This document shows positions 50,688 through 61,672 of a DNA stretch of 64,000 bases, one piece after another (position 1 is the stretch's first letter; every line of letters begins with the position of its first letter). A model generated the notes under the pieces. The model was not told the origin of the DNA, ran no database searches, and saw only the letters and a program-made list of their open reading frames with translations. The stretch spans positions 1,550,001 through 1,614,000 of the forward strand of contig CP085828.1 of NCBI GenBank assembly GCA_020809705.1, in the 5' to 3' direction. The position numbers were made by a program, and so were the translations under genes. Origin of the DNA: Calonectria ilicicola (lineage: Eukaryota; Ascomycota; Sordariomycetes; Hypocreales; Nectriaceae).

Positions 50688-51185
50688 ATGACGGCGGGTG
50701 TTATCCATGTCCACGGCGGCACATCCTTTGTCGAGCCTACCATCATCCTCACCTCACCTTCTTCAGACCACGATACTATGCGTGGCCGCAAGAGAGACCG
50801 CAGCATGAACCGGGGCAGTGTCCGGTCCGTCCGAGGTGCTCCTACGGAAGAGTGTAGCACACTCCGGGGCCGCTCCCGTCGCCGCGCTACCTCGCCATCT
50901 CTCGCCTACTCCTCGCGAGCAACCTCCCCCAGAGTCCCTTCGCCGACACGAAGACGCCTGCTTCATGCCCGTATCCGCCGCGAGCACTGCCCCTCACGGG
51001 TGGCTTCTCCTGTCGAGCAACAACAAGTCTTTAGACGTCGTCAAAGGACCCGGAGCCGAAGTCGAGGACCTCGGTTGGACTTGGAACCCGAACCCCCGAG
51101 GTTGGCCGACGTCCTCTCCGGACTACGGAACGAACTTATTGCCAGCTCCGATGAAGACGAAGCGATGAAGCCGGAAAGCGGTTAA
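50688..51185 (+). CDS. Small Arg/Ser-rich orphan protein
   Basis: 165 residues from the ATG at 50688 (context GCACAATGA). The N-terminus MTAGVIHVHGGTSFVEPTII is hydrophobic and conserved-looking. The middle is an Arg/Ser-rich, probably disordered region (GRSRRRATSPS, then RQRTRSRSRG), and the C-terminus is acidic with an LADVLSGLRNELIASSDEDE helix. A long CT-rich leader precedes it and the region downstream has no frame, which supports a real short gene. No domain is recognised; SR-type basic proteins often bind RNA, but that is only a possibility. A leader intron (donor near 50664) cannot be excluded. Confidence 0.55.
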   Translation: MTAGVIHVHGGTSFVEPTIILTSPSSDHDTMRGRKRDRSMNRGSVRSVRGAPTEECSTLRGRSRRRATSPSLAYSSRATSPRVPSPTRRRLLHARIRREHCPSRVASPVEQQQVFRRRQRTRSRSRGPRLDLEPEPPRLADVLSGLRNELIASSDEDEAMKPESG

Positions 51186-52189
51186 CACCGGGTTGAATTC
51201 TTCAACACACGACAGCGAAACAAAGGACGGCGAGGCACGATCACGGATATCCACTTACAAACCCTCATACATGGTGCGAAATGTATGGCTATACTTTTTC
51301 TTAACATCTTCATTTTGGACAGGTTCACAACAGACTGCGGGATCGGAAATGGGAATGGGAACGGGTGTAAGGCGTTTTCTTTTTTCTCGACTTATTTATA
51401 ACTTGCAACTATCAAGGCAAGGAGAGCATGGCGTTGGCTTGTGATGGGAAAGTGGCCAAAATTGAACTAGTGACCATGTACGATACTGTATGCCTCTGGC
51501 TCTGAGAGAACCCAGGCGCAGAAGAATAATAGCTTTTTTTTTCTTTGTGAATCTGTGATTCCTGAACGTGTTTCGTTTCATGGTGGGGTGAAGTCTGGGC
51601 TGATTCCTCCCATGATTCATCATCGGTGGGGTGGAAGAAAAAGCAACAAGGAGCCGGCCGTTTGGAACGTTAGGACATGGATATTTTCTTCTGGGCATTC
51701 GAAATCGCCTTATCAGGCCAGGCTCCTGGTTCATGCTCCAGGGCAGATGGCCTTCTCAGGGCTGGCACCACTCATTGGGGAGGATTCCTGGGGGGCATGG
51801 GCATGAACCGGCTGGCTCCGCTATGGCGCCACGCTCATTGGCCACAGCAGTTCATAGCTCATGGATTTTTTTTGGAACATGGACTGATTGTGTTAAACTG
51901 ATTACCGACTTCTTCAACGTTCGACCTGCGGATTGCCCTCGCCTCCTCTCTTTCGTGATTCTCTGCACTTTGGTTCCCGGCATCTGGTTGTCTCGACCAG
52001 CTCAATTAGAAAGGCCGGGAGCTCCAAGTGTTCAATTTCAAATTGTGCTGGCGCCACATGCTCTCATCTCCCCTCAATTCCTCGAAAGATATCCTCCCCA
52101 CGCCGAGCCACCGAATTTTTGCATCCTTCCACCAAGCATGCCGATAATTGCACCTGTCGCTGCGGCCTAGCATAAAATACCTCGACCAA
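51186..52189. other. Intergenic region before the PPR gene
   Basis: 1 kb. Frames of 80-180 codons around 51631-52170 overlap one another and carry no motif; the last 300 bases are probably the PPR gene leader. No gene supported. Confidence 0.5.
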
Positions 52190-55100
52190 ATGCTCGAGAG
52201 AACGGCAGCCAGCCTGGAATCATGCAGTCTCCAGCGCGTTCTCCCCAAACCCACCAAGACATGCCGCCGCCTGCAGACAGCTTTCTGGCAGCATGGAGCC
52301 TCCGCCATTGAGCTTTCCAGTCATTGGCCTGGACCTGCACGCACTGCCGAGCTTGAGACCGCCGATGGCGACTCCTCCTCTCCGCAGCAAGCCAACTTGA
52401 TGGCCTCTGCCTTCCTTCTCGACTTCCTATATCCCGCCACCACTCCTCCGCTCTTGCGTCGAATATATCCCAAGCTTCCTCGGACCGAAGATGCCCAATC
52501 GCAAGCCATGGCACCGCGAAGACGACAATTCTCGTCCTCGACTGCGGACCCGACCCTTACATCAAGGCCTACCCAATTACAACAGGAAACTGGCGAGGCC
52601 GAGTCAATAAGCGACTCACAGGCAGCACTGAGACGACTCGACCAACTCTTATCTGACGAGCGTGGTGACAACTACACAGAGATCTGGGACCTTTATCACC
52701 ATCTCGACTATGATAATCAGGTCATTGTGCGGCCCGATGTCGTCATGTACCTTGTCCAGTCGCATGGGGTAGTTGAGAATGGCAGAGCCCTTTCAATCTT
52801 TCGGCAGATCCCCGTTGAAGAGTTGGACAACGACCTACTAGCATCGGGTATTCTCCTGTTCTTGCGTGCCGGTGACCTCCCCTCCGCAGTTAGGGAGTTT
52901 AAAAATAATCTTGACTCCAGAGGCCTGACGGGAGGTCTCGAGTACTTGCTGGCGGATGCAATTACTTCGAGGAGATGGGCAGTGGCATTGGATGTTTGGG
53001 AAGCATATTGTGCGGCAGAAGTAAAGGCCGGGAGGAAAGCCGATACCCGCCGGCTGAAGGAACTTAAGGGCATCCCCAACCAAGGAAGCTTGTATTTTGC
53101 TTTCCGCGGTTTCCTGGCAACAGATGGCGCTGAATACTACCGACAAGCGAAGCAAACCGGGTTCTCCAACACGGCTTTTCGATTATTTCGGAAGCATTTC
53201 GCCGGAATGGCGTTGATGCAACCCTGTTCACCAGATCAAGCCGCATTGATCCTCGAGTCTCTTGGCGACAAGGAGCTCTACGTACAATACTTTGAGATGA
53301 TGTTGAACCGGGGGAAAGCAAATTTGGAAAGCAAGCCAAACATGAACAAACTTGTTAAAATGTATGACCAGTTTCGGCAACTACCGGACGCTGTGCCGAC
53401 TATGGACATGTTACACGGCATGTTCAAGATCTGCTATCCTAGAAACATGGTTGGTCTCGATCAAGTATATCAGGACTGGATTAGTTCACGTGGAGCTTTG
53501 AACAAATGGGGGTATGAAAAGTTTCTCAAACTCTATGCTATGAGGGGAGAAGTTGCTACCGTGGAGAAGTTGTGGGCTGAATTTGTGGGAAAGTATCCAG
53601 AAATGCTCAAGACGCCGCGAGGCTTTAGGAGTATTTTGAACGTATACGCACAAGTCTCTAATCCGACAGAGGCAGAAAGGGTGATAGACGACATGATCAA
53701 CAAACATGGTGCAAAGCCCGATATCGACATCTACAATATGCTTATCAAGGCGTACGTGAGAGCAAACGACTATGAGAAGGTGCTTGCCATCTTTGACAAT
53801 GTTTCCCAGACTCACACCCCGGATTCTTGGACATACACGCATGCTATGGCCATGACCTCGAAAAAAGGTGATCTAGAGACAACTCTTGATTTATTCAATC
53901 GCTCACAACAAGCTGGAATCCCAGTCACAAAGGAGATGTCCCTCGCCTTAGTGGTGGCATATTGTCAGAATGAGCTTCTGGACGAAGCCGAGTCGCTTTG
54001 CCTCGAATTGGCGCAGCGGCGTCTCACCCACACCACTGTTTGGAACCAGCTGATAAACTTCAACGGCGAAGCCCGTAATATCAGCAAATGCCAACAGCTC
54101 CTAGGGCGTATGAAGGAATTTGGCATTGACTGGGACGAAGACACTTATCGGTTTCTACTCCAAGCTTTAGTCAATGTTGACCAGATACATGCTGCTTATT
54201 CTCTCCTTAAAGCCGCCCAAGATGAAAGTCTATTCGTCGTCTCACCAGAGCATTATGCGATTGTCATGGCGGGCGCGGCCCGTTGCGGACAGCATAATGT
54301 AGTAGACGCCCTTCATCTCCGACTGAAGAAGTCCGATATGCCACTCAGTTTCAGCGCCTTGGTGGCTGTGGTCGAGTCTGCAGCACGACAGAAGCCTGGG
54401 GTTGAACGCACCCTGAGCCTAAGCAAGGAGTTTGTTCGTCATTGCCGCCAAGTTTTATCCGCGACCCAGGAGGAGCAGACCAGTCAAACAACAGCACAAA
54501 ACACCACGGGAAAAGAGAACGAAATAACTGCGATTCCCAGAACTGGATTCCAATCGGTCGGCCGGGCAATAGCCCTCCTGGTTCAGCTGCGAGAATTTGG
54601 AACTGCCGAAGATCTCATGACTGTGTTCAACGAGATGTTTCCTCAGTTTCAAAAGGCGGGCCAGTACCCTGCCAACATCGTGTCGGCTCTGATGCTGGCG
54701 CATTACAAAGATGGAAACTTGGACAAGGTTATGGACCTTTGGCAGAAGTCTTGGGAGCATACCTTGCAAAACAGCAAGAAGACCAACGGCGAAGGCATCT
54801 ATGCCGGCCATGAATATGATCTGTCTCGAGTTATCAATATTGCAATGAGGGCATTCCGTGACAAGAACGATGCCAAAGGCCTCTCTGAGTGCATTGACCG
54901 TGTAACAAAGGAAGGCTTTAGGCTTACAAACGCCAACTGGTCTCTTGCTGTCCGATATCTCGCCGAAATGGGGCGGTGGGATCGAGCCATGCATTGGTGC
55001 GAGACGATGCTCATGCCTGGCTGGCAAGGCTGGAATTGGGGCAGAACAAACAAAGAAAGGGCGGCATTTCGAAACACCCGCGCATTGAGGGCACCCAAGA

Positions 55101-55726
55101 ATGTTGTTTTTAGATTACAACAGGAATGGCTCAAGCTCCGCAAGGTCGCAGCGTGGGATGGAGAAGTATCGCGTCAACTTGAAAACGTTGCAGACAAATA
55201 TCCCCGGCTTTACCAAGCCTTTACCACCTCCGACATTGAGACGCTGCAGATGATGTACCAAGTTGATAAAGATCGCGAGAACATCAGAGACCTTGACAAA
55301 ATCCTGCGCAGCATGCCATACGAGGAGCTCATGAAGGCCAAGGAAACTTTACTCAAGCAGCTCATGAAGGAGCAAAGACGTGAGAAGCGCTTGGGAATTG
55401 AAACCACACCCCCCAAGACCCCGGAGGAACACTTCAAGTGGAAAAACGAACTTCACAGGCGCATCAGGCATTATGCGGCCATGTGGGCGGAGCGACGCCA
55501 GCAGCACTTGGCCAGCAAGAAAGCCGAGGCGACTGGGGAGGACCCCGAGGTGCTCACCGAGGACCCGGACAAGGTAGCTGCTCAAGAGCGCGTAGGCTAC
55601 TGGAACAATTTCTTTGATCGATATGATCAACGCCCTCATGGCGACAAGGGACCCGAAATCACCATCCGCAGTCGCCAGGGGTCAAACCGACGCCAAACCG
55701 CTCCCCGCAAGCCTAGCAGCGTCTAA
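52190..55726 (+). CDS. Mitochondrial pentatricopeptide-repeat protein
   Basis: Single exon of 1178 residues starting at the ATG at 52190 (MLERTAASLESCSLQRVLPK). The basic N-terminus with a later RRRQFSSST segment fits import into mitochondria. Residues about 450-700 contain consecutive 35-residue helical pairs of PPR type (PDIDIYNMLIKAYVRANDYE; PDSWTYTHAMAMTSKKGDLE; TVWNQLINFNGEARNISKCQ). The C-terminus is charged (EEHFKWKNELHRRIRHYAAM). Size and layout match the Neurospora CYA-5 type of fungal PPR proteins, which act on mitochondrial mRNA maturation or translation of cox1; equivalence is inferred, not shown. The lack of introns over 3.5 kb is notable next to its intron-rich neighbours. Confidence 0.93.
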   Translation: MLERTAASLESCSLQRVLPKPTKTCRRLQTAFWQHGASAIELSSHWPGPARTAELETADGDSSSPQQANLMASAFLLDFLYPATTPPLLRRIYPKLPRTEDAQSQAMAPRRRQFSSSTADPTLTSRPTQLQQETGEAESISDSQAALRRLDQLLSDERGDNYTEIWDLYHHLDYDNQVIVRPDVVMYLVQSHGVVENGRALSIFRQIPVEELDNDLLASGILLFLRAGDLPSAVREFKNNLDSRGLTGGLEYLLADAITSRRWAVALDVWEAYCAAEVKAGRKADTRRLKELKGIPNQGSLYFAFRGFLATDGAEYYRQAKQTGFSNTAFRLFRKHFAGMALMQPCSPDQAALILESLGDKELYVQYFEMMLNRGKANLESKPNMNKLVKMYDQFRQLPDAVPTMDMLHGMFKICYPRNMVGLDQVYQDWISSRGALNKWGYEKFLKLYAMRGEVATVEKLWAEFVGKYPEMLKTPRGFRSILNVYAQVSNPTEAERVIDDMINKHGAKPDIDIYNMLIKAYVRANDYEKVLAIFDNVSQTHTPDSWTYTHAMAMTSKKGDLETTLDLFNRSQQAGIPVTKEMSLALVVAYCQNELLDEAESLCLELAQRRLTHTTVWNQLINFNGEARNISKCQQLLGRMKEFGIDWDEDTYRFLLQALVNVDQIHAAYSLLKAAQDESLFVVSPEHYAIVMAGAARCGQHNVVDALHLRLKKSDMPLSFSALVAVVESAARQKPGVERTLSLSKEFVRHCRQVLSATQEEQTSQTTAQNTTGKENEITAIPRTGFQSVGRAIALLVQLREFGTAEDLMTVFNEMFPQFQKAGQYPANIVSALMLAHYKDGNLDKVMDLWQKSWEHTLQNSKKTNGEGIYAGHEYDLSRVINIAMRAFRDKNDAKGLSECIDRVTKEGFRLTNANWSLAVRYLAEMGRWDRAMHWCETMLMPGWQGWNWGRTNKERAAFRNTRALRAPKNVVFRLQQEWLKLRKVAAWDGEVSRQLENVADKYPRLYQAFTTSDIETLQMMYQVDKDRENIRDLDKILRSMPYEELMKAKETLLKQLMKEQRREKRLGIETTPPKTPEEHFKWKNELHRRIRHYAAMWAERRQQHLASKKAEATGEDPEVLTEDPDKVAAQERVGYWNNFFDRYDQRPHGDKGPEITIRSRQGSNRRQTAPRKPSSV

Positions 55727-56400
55727 TGGCTGATCAACCAGCCAGGGAGCGACAGCAGATAAAAATACCTGCTTCTTGTTCCATGTTTTGATAAATGGAT
55801 GAAAAAGGCATGGTGGATGCCACGACACCTGTACGATGAAACAATGTAAAGAGCATGGCGCATGTTATATTAGGTTGCATAGACTAGACCTGTTGCTCAG
55901 CAAACGAACATGGTGAGATGAGAAGACGAGATGAGATGAGATGAGATGTGTATTCATAGATGTACAAAACACCCTACTGAGCATTTGCACTTTGTACTCT
56001 CTGTATAATAAATAACAAGGCTATTTTTACGCCTCTATCTGGCCCCAAATGGAGCCACCCTTTGACCTATTTCCTCCAAGCCAAATCTGTCCCGGTTGCT
56101 AACTAGTCTGGTATCGAATAACGCCGTTTTCCAAAATCAAATCCTATTCTCAACCTCAGCCGTGCTAGGGAGAACCCTCAGTTAAAGAAAGAAAAGACAA
56201 AAAAAAACCACCAATACTCCATGGTCCAATATATAAGCGGTCTATGACATAGGAAATAACTCAACGCCCCCCAACTTTTGTTCGGGTGATGCTTGGCGAA
56301 AAAAGGGATGAAAAAAAAAAATCACCAAGTCTATCTACAGAATACATAACGTGGATAGTCTGTTGAGAGTGAAAATTATGCGTTCATCGCACTGTGACTC
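55727..56400. other. Convergent 3' intergenic region
   Basis: 3' flanks of the PPR and Atos-like genes. It contains a GAGAT pentamer repeated four times (55928-55947) and poly-A stretches near 56197 and 56310. No gene. Confidence 0.6.
55928..55947. repeat. GAGAT pentanucleotide microsatellite
   Basis: Four perfect copies of GAGAT just downstream of the PPR gene, extended by degenerate copies on the left. A simple repeat. Confidence 0.85.
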
Positions 56401-58780
56401 TTAAGCCGTGTCCGCATCGGTCGGTGCATGGGGTGGGGGTGGAGGTTTTACACCCAAAGAACGCAGCCGTTGGGAGAGCAAGCCCTCCGTACCGGGCGAG
56501 CCATTCCCGATGATGTGAAAGGCATTGCCGCCGTAGCCCAAATCGCCCTTGTTGAGCTTTTCGTACAAAGTTGGGCTCCAAGGCTCGGAGGAGTTCGTCG
56601 GCGAGTCCTTGGTGGAAGGGCGGCTTGCCTGAACCGAATCAGGCGAACAGATGCCGAGGGGAGCTGTTATCGGATTCGTGGTATCGCTGGCGTCACTGCC
56701 CACGCGGTTTCGGGGCGGGAGGGAGAAAGGAATAGGCTCAATCGGACGCGTGTTGCCGGCAGCGAACGACCCGGATGAGCCGTTTGCATAGAGGCCATCC
56801 ATCATGTCAAATGACCGGCTGGATGGCCCAATAGGGAACCCTGCGCTTCGTCTGCGCCAGGCCTTGTCGGCAGCAAGCATTGCACCAGGGCCTGAAGGTG
56901 CAGGCGTTGGTGGATGCATGACACGAATGGGCTTGTACGGGGTGAAGCGTGGCTCAGGCCAAGTGGTCTCATTGCGGAGCTTTTCTTTGCCGTCCGGAAC
57001 ACGGTTTGCAAACACGATGCGGATGCTCTTGTACAGATAGAAGCGGCCCTTGGCAGGCGAACAGATATGCAGGTGAACGAGGTAGCGCAGGATAGGCCTA
57101 TCCATAGAGTCTAGCTCGGATGCGGCAGGGATGTTGTCTATGATGGGGCCTGCAGAGTAGCTGCGCTGGCGAATGAAGGTTTTGGTGCCAGGCTCCATAC
57201 CTGTTAGGTCGTAGGGCACCAAGAAGAGCTTGACGGCCGTCTTGTTCTGGTTCTTGATGATGATTTGAATCTGCCCCTTCTCTGGGATCCTGTAGCTTCC
57301 GCCGGGCGGGGCTTTGAGGCCACCAGACTTCCGCTTTGCCCTGGCGTTCCGGCGCACATCGCGGTCGGGGCTTTGGCTAGGTATCAAGTCCGCCTCATCT
57401 TCGATTGCTTTCCTCTCCATGTACCGGCTTTGCGCTTTTCTCTTCGCCCTCTGCTCGTCATCTGAATTGGGCAGACCGTTCTCCAAGTCGATTTGACCAA
57501 CATAGGGGCTTGGTCCATCATCAGTGCTTGATCTCCCATGAGATGTGCTGCTGTAGCTGTAATAGACAGCTGGAAACGACAGAGTCACATGAGGTGGGCA
57601 CCTGAGGCTGGATTTGCACTTCCCCTTTCCCAACACGCCGATCTGAGCCAGGAATTCCAGAGGTTTGGAGGGAGTAGTGGACATGCGGCCTCTGAGTATA
57701 CTTTCTTCATAGGAACCGACCATGGAAGCATGGAGGGGGGAAGCATCGGAGACCAAGGACGAGCGACGGGACCGTAGAAAGGCCGGCGTTTGAGGCGAGC
57801 TTTCACCTTGGTTGAAGAAGCTTGGGGTTGAAGTTAAGGACCTCCTGGGCTGATGTGCCTGATAGGGGAAAGCCTCCCTTCGATACGAGGGTACTCGTGG
57901 AGGCAAAGAGTACCTTGGTGAAGGCGATACGAAGGGAGACGACGCGGCTGAGTGTGATGTGTATCGTCTAGAGTTTAATCGGCTGGAGAAATCAATGCCA
58001 TCCATAGATAAATCGAATTCGTCATAGCTCTCGGACTGGACAAGCGGACTCGTGGGCGGCTTATAGACAAAGCTGGAAGAGAAGGATGACGACAAAGGCG
58101 AGGTAGCTGAAGGAAAGCTGTCGGCGCTCTCAGAGTAGGGAATGGTTCGATCCAGATGGAACGGCGCATAGTCTCTTGGAGGTGAAGTGGCGATCCACGG
58201 GTTTTGCATGGAAGCAGCGCCATTCTCAATGTGGGCCTGGCTCACGGGCCTTACTGACTTGTCCGATCCAGTCTCTTCTTCCGTGAAATCGCCGCTGTGA
58301 AGCGCCGATCTCGGTCGCTCAATGTTGAGACCATCTCGAAGTCTTTCGTCGGAATTATCATGTCTATCGGTTTTCTCGGGGGTAATCTGAGCGGGAGGCA
58401 GGAGACTCGAGGATTCGGACGGAGTTTGGGGTCTTTTGGGGCTGTTGGGAGTACTGGTATGCTGCAGTATGGACTCGAGCTGGAGACAAGGCATTAGCAC
58501 ATGGGAACAAGACATGGCGCGTGGGACGATTTACATGACGGTTGGCAATCCAGGGAGGTGACTGGGCTCGTTTCAACCTCTCAATGAGGGCAGCGCGATC
58601 GGATATTGCAGGCTCATTGTCGAGTTTAGGACTCTGGGGATGGTGCGGGCTATCGAGGACGGGTCCTTCACAGAGATGGGTGCGAATGCTCTCTTCGGAG
58701 AGGCGCCTTCGACTGACGTCAATGGACGGCGGGTCACCCAGCGGCTCGTGGTGGTCGAGGTCGGCCTGAAAGATTGGCAT
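56401..58780 (-). CDS. Atos/FAM214-like protein (DUF4210)
   Basis: Exons (minus) 58780-58535 and 58479-56401 with a 55-bp intron; 774 residues. Most of the N-terminal half is Ser/Pro-rich and disordered. The family core begins near GKCKSSLRCPPHVTLSFPA (DUF4210) and continues to the C-terminal conserved block (SYRIPEKGQIQIIIKNQNKT, then RGR-like KGRFYLYKSIRIVFANRVPD) described in databases as 'chromosome segregation during meiosis'. The conserved RIPEKGQIQ and LYKSIRIVF strands are intact. Animal relatives (Atossa) are nuclear transcription regulators and the fission-yeast relative affects meiosis; the role in this fungus is unknown. Confidence 0.9.
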
Positions 58781-60971
58781 GATGGAGGTGAGTGTGGTAT
58801 CAGTGCTGGAATACGAGAGTCGCAGCGAGGCTGTCGACTCGGGCTTGATTCGTCATGAATATGAGGAGGCACGGTTTGGTAGGTAGCAGAAGACGGAAGC
58901 CGAGCTTGAGCTTGAGCCTGCGCCTTCAGCTACCCTTTAGAAAATCGGGTGAGGAACGGAACTTCAAGGTGAGGCCGCGGTGGATATCATGCCATGCAGG
59001 TGGCTGCCAGGGCACCCCGTGGGTCTGGAGATGGGGATCTGGGATCGGGGGACGTCATCCACGGATTAGTGACGATGGTCTAACCGAGGGAGGGTGGGAG
59101 TCCAGCTTTCGGGGGCGTTCTTTTTTTCTTTTTCTTTTTTAAAAACGGTGCTGATTTTGAACTGGTGCGCGGTTGAACGCAGAAGAAGGAGGAGAAAAAA
59201 AATGCTGGATGCAGAATTCATAAAATGTCAAGGGTAAAAGAGGCTAGTCGAGAGGCGGACATGGACTTGTTATGAGACGACGTCCGACATCGAGAGTGAG
59301 GCTGGACCCTTGACGACGCCAGTAGCGGCGTTAGTTGGCGGCGGCAGCAGCCTCAGTGGCAGCAGTCAAGCAAACAGCGGTACGAGCGGCGCCGATGGCG
59401 GTGAATGTGAATCAATCATGCCTTTAGAGAGACCCAGGGTCAACCAGGGCCAACCTGCGTTGGGTAAGGTTGTCAAGCAGCGGGCCAGTGGAGAGTGGGG
59501 AGGGGAAAGTGGAGAGATCAAAGTGGAGAGAGGCTTGTGACCTGCAAATGTGACTGTGACTGTAGTATGATGTGTATTGTTGGAGTTTGCACGTCTTTGG
59601 GTCGGGGGACGGGCCTAGAGCAGGCAAGAATGCCACCCAAGCGCTGGAATCAAGACTTCCCAATACAAGAGTCCGCCGGAAAGAGGAGGAGAGGGGGACC
59701 TGTGCTGTGAAAAGCCAAAAGCCGGAAATGTCGGGAACGCCATCAGGCACAAATTGGATGCGATCGCCGTCAACTTTTGCCTCACACGACCCATTCAAAA
59801 CAAAACATAGCTTCTTCCGTGAACAAAGCCCAAGCCTCGGCCAGCCAGTGATTTTCTAGCGCTCCACGCTACTGGACCGTTGAAAACAGCCCACTAAAGC
59901 AGGCACCCTTTCCCCCCCGACCCCCAAATGTCGCTGATGGCACATGGCCAGGAACTGTAAACAGCACTCATTTGAGACAAATGCAACAATAAATAAGGCC
60001 ATTTGAACAATGTAATATTATGAAACAACCTTAGAATTTCCCCCTATCTCCCTACCTGACCTTTTTTCTTTCCTTCCTTCTAGGGGGTCCCGATTGTTGG
60101 GACTGTAAAATCATAACAAATGCTTGCTTATTCGCCACGCACCCTCTTCCCACTAGCCCCCGTGCTCAATGTCGTGTCGTTATCCAGGACGTCCCAGATA
60201 CAGCGTTTCCGTGCCCCCCGATGGTGATAAGCAGCAGGTTAGTGGCTCAGTAGCAGCACAGATGCGCTAACACGGGACACACTACAGCGGCGACTCCCCA
60301 CCAATAGTCCCTTAAAAAAAAAATAGAGAGAAAAAAAAGCTCGCGGTTAGCTCATGGCCTCATCCGGCTTCCTATTATTATCCGTGGTCTGTGACGTGGA
60401 CTGTGTAGAATGCCTGGTGGTGTGATCAGGATGCATGCTAAAACAAAACAAGGAAGAAAAAATAATTAACTCAAGCCGGGTATTCATCTGCGCCGTCATG
60501 TCTGACGCTTCCCTTTCACCCGCTCCCGGAGCTCTGCGCCAAACCTGCTTCATACCCAACTTGCCGCGGCTGGTCATTATCCATTGTCCGCACCATGGCC
60601 CAGCAAAGTACGTAGCCAAGCCCAGTCAGACCACTGCCAGCGTGCATTCCGCCCTTGGACGTGATACACCCGCACCTGTCAGCTCACCCTCTTGCACCCG
60701 ACATGATACAGAATTAACGACACTGTACCAAGTAATACTACCCCGTTGTGCTCCCGACTTTTTGCCTCCGTAGACGAGGCTGCCGTGCCCGGGTCCACCC
60801 TCCGGTTCCGACCCTTACGCACCTTGGTGAGCACGTTACCGTGTATGGCGCTAATGGACACGCCCCGGAGGGACCCACTCTGCACAGCTGCATCTCACCG
60901 AGAGGCTCAATCCTCAGTGAAGCGTGTCCACGTCCTCAAACAGGTGAATGTACACATCGCATTCGTCCACC
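58781..60971. other. Divergent intergenic region
   Basis: 2.2 kb between the Atos-like gene and FYV7. It includes a T/C tract near 59120-59142 and short poly-A runs near 60312-60337. Frames up to 124 codons (minus 59424-59798) show no motifs. It presumably holds both promoters; no specific elements are assigned. Confidence 0.5.
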
Positions 60972-61672
60972 ATGGTCTCGAAACGTTCCGTAGACACTTC
61001 TGATGCCGATCCGGCTGCCAAGAAGCCCAAGCATGGCTTTCGCGTCGGCCCTGAGAATTTACCCGACGGTCCCTGGCGCAGAAAAGGTTGGTCCCTGGCT
61101 CGCTTTCAGAATTTTTCACAGCCTTCTATGCCCACCACGACGTGAACAAATCAGAGCTAACCGCACCCCGTGTGCCAGTCACAAAAATCAAGAAGGAATT
61201 GATTCACAAGGCCAAGGTCAAGAAGGCTTACGCAAAGATCAAATCTCGTGAGCAGGAGGCTGCTGGTGCGCAGGCTAAGCGTGCAGGCGATGAGGATGAT
61301 GACCAGGCCGACGAGGCTGAGGAACAGATTCATCCCACCCGTCAGCTGATGCTCGCCGATGAGGACAAGGCTCAGACAAACGCCGAGGCCGAAGCGGATG
61401 GCGAGCTTAAGAGTGATGGCAGAAGGCGCAGGACAAGACGCCCGGGATACTACGACAAGCAATTGAAGAAGGCTGATGAACGACGTTCCCAGGCCGAGGA
61501 GAGGGCCCAGGAGTTTCAACGGCGAAAGGAAGAGCGTGAGCGAAAGTTAGCAGAGCGGGAACGGTTCAAAAAGGCCATGGCCAAGACTAGAGACCGTGAC
61601 GGAAACAAGAAGCTTGGAAGGGAGAGTGCTTTGCTGCTGGATAAAGTCAAGAAGATGATGGGCGAAAACTAA
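60972..61672 (+). CDS. FYV7: rRNA-processing protein FYV7
   Basis: Nucleolar small-subunit processome factor needed for early 18S rRNA cleavages. Exons 60972-61086 and 61179-61672 (92-bp intron with a GCTAAC branch site); 202 residues. The N-terminus MVSKRSVDTSDADPAAKKPK continues into HGFRVGPENLPDGPWRRK. The join gives VTKIKKELIHKAKVKKAYAK, the family signature. An acidic middle (DEDDDQADEAEEQ) and a charged coiled-coil tail (ERAQEFQRRKEERERKLAER, then KAMAKTRDRDGNKKLGRES) complete the typical layout. The second exon alone stays open through the intron on the same frame line, which can hide the true first exon. Confidence 0.92.

Noticed and set aside
61088..61672. Start of FYV7 at an internal position (GTG/ATG-like at 61088)
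   Set aside because: The first 91 bases of that frame lie in an intron with good donor, branch and acceptor; the spliced form restores the family signature and an ATG at 60972.
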